Shown: one piece after another, positions 44,075 through 53,600 of the stretch
How positions within the stretch are numbered: the stretch's first letter is position 1
How the letters are laid out: each line of letters opens with the position of its first letter
From: Sphingobacterium sp. N143
GTDB taxonomy: Bacteria > Bacteroidota > Bacteroidia > Sphingobacteriales > Sphingobacteriaceae
Assembly (NCBI RefSeq): GCF_030325625.1
Contig: NZ_JACAIS010000012.1
Location: 80,360-144,359 of the forward strand
Reading direction: 5' to 3'
DNA length: 64,000 nucleotides
The notes under the pieces: model-generated
Told to the model about the DNA's origin: nothing
Databases searched by the model: none
The model's input: only the letters and a program-made list of their open reading frames with translations
Made by a program: the position numbers and the translations under genes

Positions 44075-44857
44075 ATGAACTTTGATTACAACAGCACTAG
44101 ACCAAAATTGATCCTTGCAGAATATGGTCGCAATGTGCAAAATATGGTAGATTACATCTGTACTTTGCCCACAAAGGAAGAACGAAATAAACATGCTCAG
44201 ATCGTTATCGATATGATGGGGGTATTGAACCCGCACTTGCGTGATGTGTCTGATTTTAAACACAAGCTTTGGGATCACCTGCAGATTATCTCTGATTTTA
44301 AGCTCGATATTGATGCCCCATATCCCATCGCTACAGCTAAAAGTGTCAAGCATGAAGTGGAACATTTGGGCTATCCACAGCACTCTATCCGATTCAAACA
44401 TTATGGATTTACGGTAGAGAAGATGATTGAGAAGGCTCTGAAGGTGACTGATGAGGCGAAAAGAGAGCAGATGGTGGTCGGCATAGCCAATTTTATGAAA
44501 ATGGCATATCTGACCTGGAATAAAGATTCTGTTTCGGACGAATTGATTCTTCAGGATCTGAAAGAATTGTCCGGTTATCAGTTGAGCTTACCAGAAGGTA
44601 CGGTATTGACTAAGCTTGATTTCAAAACTCCGCCTCCAGGAAACCGGGTAAAAGGTACAGCCAATAGCAATACCAGCGGAAATAATAACAATAACAATAA
44701 TAATAACGCTTCTGGTCATCAGGCAAAAGGAGGAAATAAACCCCGGATGACCAATAACAGTAATAATATGAAGCGGAATAATTTTGGTGGAAGCAATAAT
44801 AACAACAATAACAGAAATCGAAGACCTCAGAATAACTATAATAATAAAAGAGGCTAG
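44075..44857 (+). CDS. DUF4290 domain protein with Asn-rich tail
   Basis: 260 aa. Residues 1-180 match the DUF4290 family of Bacteroidota (MNFDYNSTRPKLILAEYGRN at the start, PTKEERNKHAQIVIDMMGVL in the middle). No function is known. From about residue 188 on, the protein is low complexity: Asn runs with basic (Arg, Lys) and Gly residues, encoded by repeated AAT/AAC codons. The basic end may bind RNA or DNA, but this is a guess. 52 bp after the helicase gene, likely cotranscribed. Confidence 0.85.
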   Translation: MNFDYNSTRPKLILAEYGRNVQNMVDYICTLPTKEERNKHAQIVIDMMGVLNPHLRDVSDFKHKLWDHLQIISDFKLDIDAPYPIATAKSVKHEVEHLGYPQHSIRFKHYGFTVEKMIEKALKVTDEAKREQMVVGIANFMKMAYLTWNKDSVSDELILQDLKELSGYQLSLPEGTVLTKLDFKTPPPGNRVKGTANSNTSGNNNNNNNNNASGHQAKGGNKPRMTNNSNNMKRNNFGGSNNNNNNRNRRPQNNYNNKRG

Positions 44858-44882
44858 TCTTTAGTTTATTGTTTAAGGCAGT

Positions 44883-44934
44883 AGGCAATTGCGAAGTGAT
44901 TAAAAGATTTCTTTACAATTGCCTTCTTTTTTTC
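44883..44934 (+). terminator. Terminator after the DUF4290 gene
   Basis: AGGCAATTG and CAATTGCCT form a 9-bp stem over a 24-nt loop, followed by a T-run (TCTTTTTTTC). Confidence 0.7.
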
Positions 44935-45023
44935 TGGAAGTCCCCGTTGAGCAGGGACAGTTTCATCAAGTTAAGAATCGATATAAAACGATTTTAGTGT
45001 ATAAGAAGATATCAGTTATATAA

Positions 45024-46349
45024 ATGAATGCATTTGAAATAATCGGTGGAAAACCATTAAAGGGAGAGATTATTCCACAAGGAGCAAAAAATGAAGCCTT
45101 ACAGATTCTGTCAGCAGTTTTGCTAACAGAAGAGCCCATGACGATCAGCAATATTCCAGATATTAAAGATGTCAATAAGCTGATTGATTTGTTGGCTGCA
45201 TTAGGAGTCAAGATTAATCGCATAGATAAAGACACATACGTTTTTGAGGCAAAGGATATTAATATAGATTATTTTCAATCACCTGAGTTTAAAGAAAAGG
45301 GCGGCGGACTGCGCGGCTCTATCATGATCGTAGGGCCACTTTTGGCACGATTTGGGAAAGCTGCCATACCAAAACCTGGGGGTGACAAGATTGGTCGTAG
45401 ACGCTTGGATACCCACTTCTTGGGCTTTGAAAAACTAGGCGCTAAATTCGTTTACGATGCATCTTCTCATTTTTTCAATGTCGATGCGACAGAATTAAGA
45501 GGTAGCTATATTTTATTGGATGAAGCTTCCGTGACCGGGACCGCAAATATTGTGATGGCAGCAGTATTGGCCAAGGGGACGACCACGATCTACAATGCCG
45601 CATGTGAGCCCTACTTGCAGCAGCTGTGTAAAATGCTGAACCGTATGGGAGCCAAAATATCAGGTATCGGATCTAACTTACTGACGATTGAAGGTGTTGA
45701 GCGCCTTGGTGGAACTTCCCATCGCATGTTGCCCGATATGATCGAGATCGGATCCTTTATAGGCCTGGCCGCTATGACAGGTTCAGAAATTACGATTAAA
45801 GATGTTTGCTTTCAGGAATTGGGTGTGATCCCATCCGTATTTTCACGTCTGGGTATTAAGTTTGAATTGAGAGGAGACGATATTTTTATTCCAGCTCAGG
45901 ATTCTTACGAAATCGATACATTTATCGATGGATCGATCCTAACGATTTCCGATGCACCATGGCCAGGTTTCACTCCTGACTTGTTAAGTATCATTCTCGT
46001 GGTGGCTACTCAGGCCAAAGGAAATGTACTGATTCACCAAAAAATGTTTGAAAGCCGGTTATTCTTTGTGGATAAGTTAATTGATATGGGGGCTCAGATT
46101 ATTTTATGTGATCCACACCGTGCTACTGTGATCGGTATGAATAAATCTCATCACCTGAGAGGCATAGAAATGACATCCCCCGATATCCGCGCGGGTGTGT
46201 CTTTACTGATTGCCGCCCTATCTGCGAAAGGCAAATCTGTGATTCATAATATCGAACAAATTGAGCGCGGCTATCAAGATATCGAAGAACGCTTGCGTAA
46301 ATTGGGAGCTGATATTAAGCGTATAGACGTAGAACCTAAAGGACATTAG
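45024..46349 (+). CDS. murA: UDP-N-acetylglucosamine 1-carboxyvinyltransferase
   Basis: 441 aa. It transfers enolpyruvate from PEP to UDP-GlcNAc, the first step of peptidoglycan synthesis. Lys22-Asn23 (GAKNEAL) and the Arg/Asp network are conserved. The catalytic loop reads KPGGDKIGRRRLDTH, where most bacteria have GGCAIGARPVDLH, so Asp121 replaces the usual Cys. This matches MurA enzymes that naturally resist fosfomycin. Other positions follow the family. A promoter is not clear; the gene is flanked by terminators. Confidence 0.95.
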   Translation: MNAFEIIGGKPLKGEIIPQGAKNEALQILSAVLLTEEPMTISNIPDIKDVNKLIDLLAALGVKINRIDKDTYVFEAKDINIDYFQSPEFKEKGGGLRGSIMIVGPLLARFGKAAIPKPGGDKIGRRRLDTHFLGFEKLGAKFVYDASSHFFNVDATELRGSYILLDEASVTGTANIVMAAVLAKGTTTIYNAACEPYLQQLCKMLNRMGAKISGIGSNLLTIEGVERLGGTSHRMLPDMIEIGSFIGLAAMTGSEITIKDVCFQELGVIPSVFSRLGIKFELRGDDIFIPAQDSYEIDTFIDGSILTISDAPWPGFTPDLLSIILVVATQAKGNVLIHQKMFESRLFFVDKLIDMGAQIILCDPHRATVIGMNKSHHLRGIEMTSPDIRAGVSLLIAALSAKGKSVIHNIEQIERGYQDIEERLRKLGADIKRIDVEPKGH

Positions 46350-46380
46350 GTATTTCATGATACCATAATATAAGATTGAG

Positions 46381-46412
46381 CAAAGCCTCGGAGATAAATT
46401 CCGGGGCTTTTG
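46381..46412 (+). terminator. Terminator after murA
   Basis: CAAAGCCTCGG and CCGGGGCTTTTG form a 10- to 11-bp stem with a 9-nt loop and one G-U pair, followed by a short T-run. Confidence 0.75.
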
Positions 46413-46443
46413 TGTGATATATGCTCCAAATACGGTAAATTTG
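46409..46443 (+). promoter_or_regulatory. Predicted promoter of the lipoprotein gene
   Basis: TTTG at 46409-46412, 23-nt spacer, TAAATTTG at 46436-46443. The spacer is longer than the ideal 19-21 nt. Confidence 0.45.
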
Positions 46444-46471
46444 CCTATTCTACATTTAATCAATAATAGAT

Positions 46472-47407
46472 ATGAAAAAATATCTAAGTAAATATGCCAT
46501 GATCACTTTCGCTGTGGGCATATTATCTCTTTTCCAGTACTGTCAATCTTCAGGTCATCAGGAAGAAAAGCAACATGAAGAATCCAATACAACCACTGAT
46601 ATTCGATCTTCAAAACGGATCCATTCGGCCTCGATAACGCAAAAAGTTACCTTCCCCAATATGCCTTTCGAAAAATTGATGCGATTGATGGATCTGACAA
46701 ATAAGAACTCGCCCCTGCAACTCCAGCAGGCCATTGCAACATTACCGGCTTCTGAAAAGCGCAGGACGGATAGTTTCAATATCGAAAATCCCGTTCAACA
46801 AATGGAACTCCTACTGGCTCCATTGCTGATGATGGAAATTAAATTTGATCAAGAGCAGGCTCACAGTAGCAGTGCAGGTCTAACTTATCGATTGCAGCAT
46901 CATATTAGATATAATGATGATTCGGGAGAAGCTTTTATCGCTAACCAGAAAGATCCGGCAGTTCATGTAAACTTTAGTTACAATAAACAGGATCTTGGGG
47001 GACTTGCCCATCTACAGGTGCCGATAAATCCAAAGGACTATATGATAGACAAGACTGGCAAAACCAAAGAAATCGCAGGAATAACTTGCCAGCAGGCTAT
47101 TTATCACAAGATTGATCAAGATGATAAAACACTCCCTAAATTTGTGATCTGGAAGAGTCCCCGAATCCCAAAAGGTATCAACCGCTTATATCCTTATGTA
47201 TTCAGTGAAAATGAAGGGATCTTAGAAATAGATGCTTATCTCAATCAGGATGAAAACTCCCTGCTGCGTTACACAACGACAGCAGTTTTGGAAAGGGATT
47301 TTGAACCCCATGCATTTGATGTGCCCGGTTCACCTATTGACTTTGGAAAACAATTCAACCAGGACAGCTTAAATAATAAAATACTGGATGTTATATTGCA
47401 TCAATAA
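46472..47407 (+). CDS. Putative lipoprotein, function unknown
   Basis: 311 aa with an N-terminal hydrophobic segment ending FQYC (residue 24), a possible lipobox with Cys as the lipid site. The mature part is soluble with beta-type patterning (RLQHHIRYND, VNFSYNKQDLGG, EILEIDAYLNQ). I recognise no family. It lies alone between two terminators. Cell envelope location is the only inference that can be made with some confidence. Confidence 0.6.
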   Translation: MKKYLSKYAMITFAVGILSLFQYCQSSGHQEEKQHEESNTTTDIRSSKRIHSASITQKVTFPNMPFEKLMRLMDLTNKNSPLQLQQAIATLPASEKRRTDSFNIENPVQQMELLLAPLLMMEIKFDQEQAHSSSAGLTYRLQHHIRYNDDSGEAFIANQKDPAVHVNFSYNKQDLGGLAHLQVPINPKDYMIDKTGKTKEIAGITCQQAIYHKIDQDDKTLPKFVIWKSPRIPKGINRLYPYVFSENEGILEIDAYLNQDENSLLRYTTTAVLERDFEPHAFDVPGSPIDFGKQFNQDSLNNKILDVILHQ

Positions 47408-47449
47408 TACAAAAGGAGCTGGTACGGTTATATCAGCTCCTTTTGTATT
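47406..47449. terminator. Bidirectional terminator, 16-bp stem
   Basis: AATACAAAAGGAGCTG and its perfect complement around a 12-nt loop, T-rich after the plus-strand side. It serves the lipoprotein gene and the convergent DUF5606 gene. Confidence 0.88.
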
Positions 47450-47467
47450 TTTAGCGTAATGCCCTGA

Positions 47468-47872
47468 TTACATTAAAGGAGCCGGAGCTTCTTCTTCAAA
47501 TAAAGGAAATTCCTTAATAATATTATACCAGGTAATGATTTTTTTAATGTCTGAAGTATAGACACGTGATTCATCATGACCCGGGGCCACTTCACGGAAG
47601 AAATCCCTTAAAACAGTGCCGTCAGATTTCGTGTCAGGCAATGTAATGCCTTTTTCTTTGATCGTTTCAAAAATATCCAATAAACGAATTTCTTCTTCTT
47701 CACCATAAATAGTGATATCTTCCAATGTTGCCATTTTCGTAGAGGATAAACTGACCACGGATTTAATTTTGGCTTGATCAAGTGTTTCTAAAATAAAACC
47801 ACCTTTATTTTGTCCAACTAGTTTGAACAATCCTGGTTTACCAGTTACAGATACTAATGCTCTTAAATTCAT
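47468..47872 (-). CDS. DUF5606 family protein
   Basis: 134 aa. It begins MNLRALVSVTGKPGLFKLVG and has ETLDQAKIKSVVSLSSTKMA, which matches the DUF5606 family of Bacteroidota. The N-terminal 60-70 residues look like a small beta-rich domain. The end is acidic with a short helical part. No function is known. It lies 26 bp after the cyclophilin gene and is likely cotranscribed with it. Confidence 0.82.
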   Translation of the reverse strand: MNLRALVSVTGKPGLFKLVGQNKGGFILETLDQAKIKSVVSLSSTKMATLEDITIYGEEEEIRLLDIFETIKEKGITLPDTKSDGTVLRDFFREVAPGHDESRVYTSDIKKIITWYNIIKEFPLFEEEAPAPLM

Positions 47873-47898
47873 TTTAATCTCTTTTAAATTTCCAAGAA

Positions 47899-48363
47899 TT
47901 AATCTTCGATAACTTCAATTGCTAAAATTCGGTCTCCTTGTCTGATATCATCAACAACGTCTACATTTTCAATTACCTTTCCAAAGCAAGTATGGTTGCG
48001 GTCTAGGTGAGCTGTATTGTTGCGGCTATGACAGATAAAGAACTGAGAACCGCCGGTATTACGGCCTGCATGCGCCATTGATAGCACGCCTCGGTCATGA
48101 TATTGGTTTTCACCCGTTAGTTCACAGTCAATTTTATAACCAGGGCCACCAGTTCCGGGGATGCCAGCAGCACCTTCACGTGAATTCGGACATCCACCTT
48201 GGATAACAAAATCAGGAATAACACGGTGGAAAGCCAAACCGTCGTAATAACCTGACTTAGCAAGTTTGATGAAGTTAGCTACTGTATTTGGAGCATCTGC
48301 GGTGTAGAATTCCACAGTCATGTCGCCTTTTTCTGTTTTAATAATCGCTTTACTCATATTCAA
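47899..48363 (-). CDS. Peptidyl-prolyl cis-trans isomerase (cyclophilin)
   Basis: 154 aa, a single cyclophilin domain without signal peptide, so cytoplasmic. Motifs: FHRVIPDFVIQGG (catalytic Arg and Phe), GVLSMAHAGRNTGGSQFFI and HTCFGKVIENVDVVDDI. It catalyses proline isomerisation during folding. The length is as for the PpiB type. DUF5606 gene follows. Confidence 0.95.
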   Translation of the reverse strand: MNMSKAIIKTEKGDMTVEFYTADAPNTVANFIKLAKSGYYDGLAFHRVIPDFVIQGGCPNSREGAAGIPGTGGPGYKIDCELTGENQYHDRGVLSMAHAGRNTGGSQFFICHSRNNTAHLDRNHTCFGKVIENVDVVDDIRQGDRILAIEVIED

Positions 48364-48525
48364 AAATTTTTATGAAATACAAAGATAAGGTTTCAGAGTG
48401 AAATGTGAAGTAATTCAGGATCCCCAATTTTTTTTAATTGATCTATCGAGGGTCCTTTTTGTACAATACGAATACGATAATGTTTTGTATATTTATGTGT
48501 ATTAGCCAATTATATTAAAAGGTCA

Positions 48526-49218
48526 ATGTCATACAAATTAGTCATTAGGGAATGGTCTGAAGCAGATCGCCCCCGAGAAAAGTTATTGAACCAAGGGCGG
48601 AGGACCCTTTCTGATGCCGAATTATTGGCGATCCTGATCGGTTCCGGATCACCAGGTGAAAGTGCTGTTACACTTTGTCGGCGTATATTGGCCGATGCCA
48701 AAAATAGCTTGGACATGCTATCAAAAATGGAAGTCAATGAACTGAGCCATTACAAGGGGATTGGTAAAGCCAAAGCGATCACCATTATTGCCGCTTTAGA
48801 ACTCGCCCGCCGTAAGAAGGAAGCACCAACAGAAGAAAGAAAGGTGTTAAATAGCAGTAAGTATGTCTATGATTTTATGAAACCCATATTACAAGATTTA
48901 CCCCATGAGGAGTTTTGGACAATTTATTTGAATACAGGTTGTAAAATCTTAGATAAACAACTGATTGGCCGGGGAGGAAATGATTTTACACCTGTGGATG
49001 TACGGATTATTTTGAGAAATGCCTTGAGTACCAAAGCCCATGCTATTGTATTGATTCACAATCATCCATCAGGGACTTTGCAACCGAGCTATGCTGACAA
49101 AATTTTGACGCAAAAAATTGTTGAAGCAGCAAAAATTATGGATATTAGGGTAAATGATCACCTGATTTTTACAGATAATGGATATTATAGTTTTCGAGAT
49201 GAAGGTGCAATGGCATAG
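48526..49218 (+). CDS. radC: RadC family protein (JAMM/MPN+ domain)
   Basis: 230 aa. Residues 1-95 hold a helix-hairpin-helix part (HYKGIGKAKAITIIAALELA). The C-terminal JAMM domain has the metal motif H178-N-H180-PSG...D191 (HNHPSGTLQPSYAD). It is the chromosomal RadC type found across bacteria. The old link to DNA repair is uncertain, and the peptidase-type metal site is intact. The methyltransferase gene starts 16 bp further. Confidence 0.92.
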   Translation: MSYKLVIREWSEADRPREKLLNQGRRTLSDAELLAILIGSGSPGESAVTLCRRILADAKNSLDMLSKMEVNELSHYKGIGKAKAITIIAALELARRKKEAPTEERKVLNSSKYVYDFMKPILQDLPHEEFWTIYLNTGCKILDKQLIGRGGNDFTPVDVRIILRNALSTKAHAIVLIHNHPSGTLQPSYADKILTQKIVEAAKIMDIRVNDHLIFTDNGYYSFRDEGAMA

Positions 49219-49234
49219 CTATAACAAATGATAT

Positions 49235-49984
49235 ATGAGCAAAAACAGTATTGAGCGGTTTACCAATAGGGTTGTCGATTACGAAAAGTTCAGGCCGAGC
49301 TATCCAACGGAAATTATTCAGGTGCTTAAGGAGCAGATCGGATTGGATAAACAATGGCTGGTTGCTGATATAGGAAGTGGTACAGGCTTATCGACACAGT
49401 TATTTCTGGAAAATGGGAACGACGTTTTTGCTGTTGAGCCTAATCGGGAGATGAGAGAGTCGCTGGTGCATCATTTCAAAACCTATCGGAATCTCATCGC
49501 ATTGAATGCCACTGCCGAAGATACTTCCATTGATGCCGGTTGTGTGGACTTAATTTTTGCAGGACAATCCTTTCATTGGTTTGACCGCGAGGCTTGTCGG
49601 AAAGAATTTAACCGTATTCTTTCAAAAAATGGTCATATCGTTTTGGCCTGGAATCAGCGTGATCCTGAAGATGCGTTTCAGCAAGAGTATGAGCAATTTT
49701 TGCGCCATCATATTCCAAGTTACCAATCAGTAAGCCATAAGAATATAACAGAGAACGACCTTCGGCAATTTTTTGCCGATCGGCCAATGACCAAAGTAAC
49801 ATTGCCCAATCAGCAAATTTTCGATTTGAAGTCTTTTTTGGGGCGAGCACGTTCTTCTTCCTATTTCCCAAAAGAACAGGATCGAAATAAGAATCTATAT
49901 GATGGCTTACAGACACTGTTTGAGAAATATGCGATTTCTGAACGGATTGTATTCCGCTATATCACCGAGATCTATATTAGCTAG
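49235..49984 (+). CDS. Class I SAM-dependent methyltransferase
   Basis: 249 aa. Motif I is VADIGSGTGLSTQLF, motif II region VFAVEPNREMRESL and motif IV GCVDLIFAGQSFHWFD. The FHWFD signature is typical of small-molecule methyltransferases of the UbiE/trans-aconitate type. Substrate unknown. It follows radC by 16 bp and may be in the same transcript. Confidence 0.85.
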   Translation: MSKNSIERFTNRVVDYEKFRPSYPTEIIQVLKEQIGLDKQWLVADIGSGTGLSTQLFLENGNDVFAVEPNREMRESLVHHFKTYRNLIALNATAEDTSIDAGCVDLIFAGQSFHWFDREACRKEFNRILSKNGHIVLAWNQRDPEDAFQQEYEQFLRHHIPSYQSVSHKNITENDLRQFFADRPMTKVTLPNQQIFDLKSFLGRARSSSYFPKEQDRNKNLYDGLQTLFEKYAISERIVFRYITEIYIS

Positions 49985-50163
49985 GTTAGGCCCCTCGGAA
50001 TTTGTAAAGCCTCCTTGGTTGCATTTTTTCGTTTCCAGTCACCTATAAAACAGTTAAACATCAAACTAGCTTACCTCTTATAGTTAAAAAAATGTTAAAG
50101 ATGAAAAGAGAAGCCGGAGATGGCATTTTATTTGGATGTACTTAAATCATAAGTAAAAAAGAT

Positions 50164-50625
50164 ATGTTTGGAGTTGAATTAATAATCTTTAGACGTTGTT
50201 TATGGTTACTGCCATTTTTTGTTTTGGTCAGCAAAGCAGACGGTCAACAGTTGGCTTCTTTCACCAGTTCGGAGGGAGTTTTTCAATTTACAAATCGTTG
50301 GGTAGAACCTTTTTTTCCTTTAAATGTTGAGACTGATCTTGTTACTATGGAATTAGGAGGAAAAAATGGAAGGGCGGATCTGGGTGAAAGTAAGTATTTT
50401 ACTGGTAAAGGTATTAAAGAAGTACCCATGGCCTCAACACGTAAGCCCTCAGGACACGAAACCGAGCCAGAGATTAAGTACTCCGCTTCAAGTTCAGGGG
50501 CTTTGTACCGCGTAGCACTGGATAAACAGACCGATGAACGTTACCAAGGTAAACCTGTTTTTGTAGATGATAATGGGGTAAAATATATAATTGATTCGAA
50601 ATATAAAAAGAAAATAGTTAAGTGA
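50164..50625 (+). CDS. Secreted hypothetical protein
   Basis: 153 aa. A signal peptide is present at residues 1-28 (hydrophobic WLLPFFVLVS, cut near ADGQ). The rest has repeated short polar segments without a recognised domain. The end is basic (YIIDSKYKKKIVK). No family known. The 178-bp spacer upstream has no clear promoter. Confidence 0.55.
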   Translation: MFGVELIIFRRCLWLLPFFVLVSKADGQQLASFTSSEGVFQFTNRWVEPFFPLNVETDLVTMELGGKNGRADLGESKYFTGKGIKEVPMASTRKPSGHETEPEIKYSASSSGALYRVALDKQTDERYQGKPVFVDDNGVKYIIDSKYKKKIVK

Positions 50626-50654
50626 TACTATTGTTACCCCTCCCAATTGAATAC

Positions 50655-53600
50655 CTATTGTAATATGTTCAGTAAATATTCCTTTTCCAGGTAGAATGTA
50701 TTCAAGCTTCCACCATCTTCAAGAATGGTGCTGCTGATCTCTTTTTTATGTCGCTGCAGCGTTTGAATTTTGTCTTCCACTGTATTAGGACTAATCAGCC
50801 GCACAGCGGTGACATTCTTTTTTTGTCCAATGCGATAAATGCGGTCAATGGCTTGTTGTTCGACCGCAGGATTCCACCAAGGATCTACCAGATAGACCAG
50901 GTCGGCGGCGGTTAGGTTCAGCCCCGTGCCTCCGGCTTTTAGGCTGATCAGAAAAACACGGATCGCTGGATCCACCTGAAAGTCATTGACCAATTGACCA
51001 CGATTTTTAGACTTCCCTGTTAAGATCAATGATTGAATCCCATTTTTAGCCAATGCCTGTTCGATCAGGTGTAGCATGCTGACAAACTGTGAAAAAACAA
51101 TAATCTTATGTTGATCTTTTTTATGTTGGATCTGCTCCATAAGCATTTCAATTTTTGCTGAATCCTGGCTTGCGGTTAAATCTTCTCCTTGGAGTAATTG
51201 GGTAGAATTACATATTTGACGCAATTTGGTCAGTCCTTTAAGTACATGCATGGGGCTTTTTTTGATGTCATCGCCGTCCTTGGCAGAAATAAAATCACGG
51301 AATTCCTTTTCATAAAGATCATAGATCCTGCGTTGTGCGGTCTTCATTTCACAGTACAGAACGAGTTCATTTTTAACAGGAAGATCGTTCAATACGTCAT
51401 TTTTTGTGCGCCGCAGGATAAAAGGTTTTATTTTTTCTTTTAGCATTTTTTTTCTTTTGCGGTCATGGAAGGCATCTATAGGAGTTGTATAAACATCTTT
51501 AAAATATTTCTTATTCCCGAGCAGGCCCGGGACAATAAAGGATAGCTGTGCGTAAAGATCCATGGTATTGTTCTCAATTGGTGTCCCAGTGAGAATAATA
51601 CGACCTGTTGATTGTAATAGATTGACAGTCCTGTAGCGTTGTGAATCAGGATTCTTTATTTGTTGTGATTCATCCAATATAACGTAGTGGAATTTTAATT
51701 TCTTCAATACATTGATGTCAGTCAATAAATTATGATAAGAAATCAAGAGTATATCATAGGTTTGAAACAGTTCACTTAGCGTTGTTCGGTTGGCACCATC
51801 GAGTACCAGCATATTGAAAGATGGTAGAAATTGCTGAATTTCATGCTGCCAATTAAAGATCAACGTCGTGGGAAGCACAAGTAGTGTAGGTGCGGTTATT
51901 CCCTTCGTTTTCTGTATGGCAAGAAAGGCCAGGATCTGAACGGTTTTTCCTAGCCCCATGTCATCTGCAAGACAGGCTCCAAAGTGCAGGCTATCCAAGA
52001 AGTTTAACCATTGAACACCCTGTAGCTGATAGGGACGCAACGTGCCGACAAATGTTGACGGGATCTTCACTGGAGAAAATTGGGCTGATGATGACAGTTG
52101 TTTTCTTAAATATCCGAGTTCTGCTGTCACGGCAGGATCAAGCATATTTTTCTCAAAGATCCTGTCAATTTCATTAAACTTGTATTTTGGTATCTGCATG
52201 AAGTCGGCTTCTATGATCTCAGCTGCATTAAAATAAGCTTCAAATTTTTCCAACCATTCCTGTGGCAAGATGCCCTGGCTGCCATCATCCAGAAGAATAT
52301 GCTGTGCGCGATTTCGGATAGCTTTTTCAAGCTTTTTCAGCGAAACGCTTTTGGGACCAAATTTGACCTGTATAGTAGCGTTGAACCAATTTTGTCCACT
52401 GCGTACTTCTACATGTATTTTTCCTTTGAATTGACTGAGCTTGTTTCCTTGGAGTTTATTGAATCCGATAATCTGTATGCCATGGCTGGTCCATTCATCG
52501 AAAGCGTCTAAAAACCAGTTCCTATCCAAAAAATACTTACGGTGCAAATAAAAGTGTTGAAAGCTACCTTCGTTCAATTGCTCTTGAAAGTGCTGATGCT
52601 GTTTGAGCAATAGCGAGATCACTTCTGTCTCAGCCTCCCTTTTTCTGTCCACTAAAAATTGGGAGCCTTTTGCGTCCGTACCGAATATATTTCTTTTGCT
52701 CAATATAGGTACTTCAACATCGCCATAGCGCATGACAGGAATCAGATTGACAAAATCAGCTGATTCTTCCAGAAATAGAAGGGGCTGCATATCCTGATAG
52801 TAAAGATTTTCCTTCAGCTGGGGTTTGCTTGCTTTTGGAATATCCTTAAAATGCAGTTCCACCGAATCTGCCAGAGGAGCCAGAAATAATTTATTGAATT
52901 CTTCAAACTTATTGCGGTGTACCAGCAGCTGTTCTCCCTTATTCCCAAATAGACGGATCAGTTTAAGATGGAGCTTATCTTCCACCAGATAAAGCTGGTT
53001 CCTGATCCGGATAAAGTGATCAAAAAGAACGGCCAGGCTATGCAACTCATATACTATACCGTGAATTTGTAAATTGCCTTTGATGGAATAGAAGGATTCT
53101 TTTTTTTCGATCTGCAGCTTGAGCTCCCCTTTGTTCACGCTCATCTGGATGGGGGACAATGAATTGGCGGAAACATGTTCAGTTCTTTCATAATCGTGCA
53201 GATAAAAATCCAGTGCCAGAGGATTTTTGACAATTGCCCGTAACGTAGGAATGATGGTAATATTCTGCTGTTGTACAGGTTGGGTTAATTGATGTATGGC
53301 TGTAAAAAACTGTGTTTCTTCATTGGTATTTGTGCGCCAGATATGCCTTTGGCTTTCCATGGGTGTTATGGGATTTTTTGGGGTTCCCGATTTTGACAGC
53401 GCCGCCTGGCAGAGTAGCACCTGTAATTGCCTGTAATACCGGTTGCGGGTCAGTACAACAATCGTATGCTGTGGTGCTGCCGGGGATTCTGAGACTGTGG
53501 GAGGTAGGGTATCCAGATCAAAATCATCGATCGAGGTTAAATGCTTGTCTATTAAGGTGAACTGTAGTTCACCGTCTTTTATATTCGCCAAAAAATAATG

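Noticed and set aside
50100..50153. 17-codon frame before the secreted hypothetical protein
   Set aside because: Considered as a leader peptide, but no terminator/antiterminator pair or codon bias is present.
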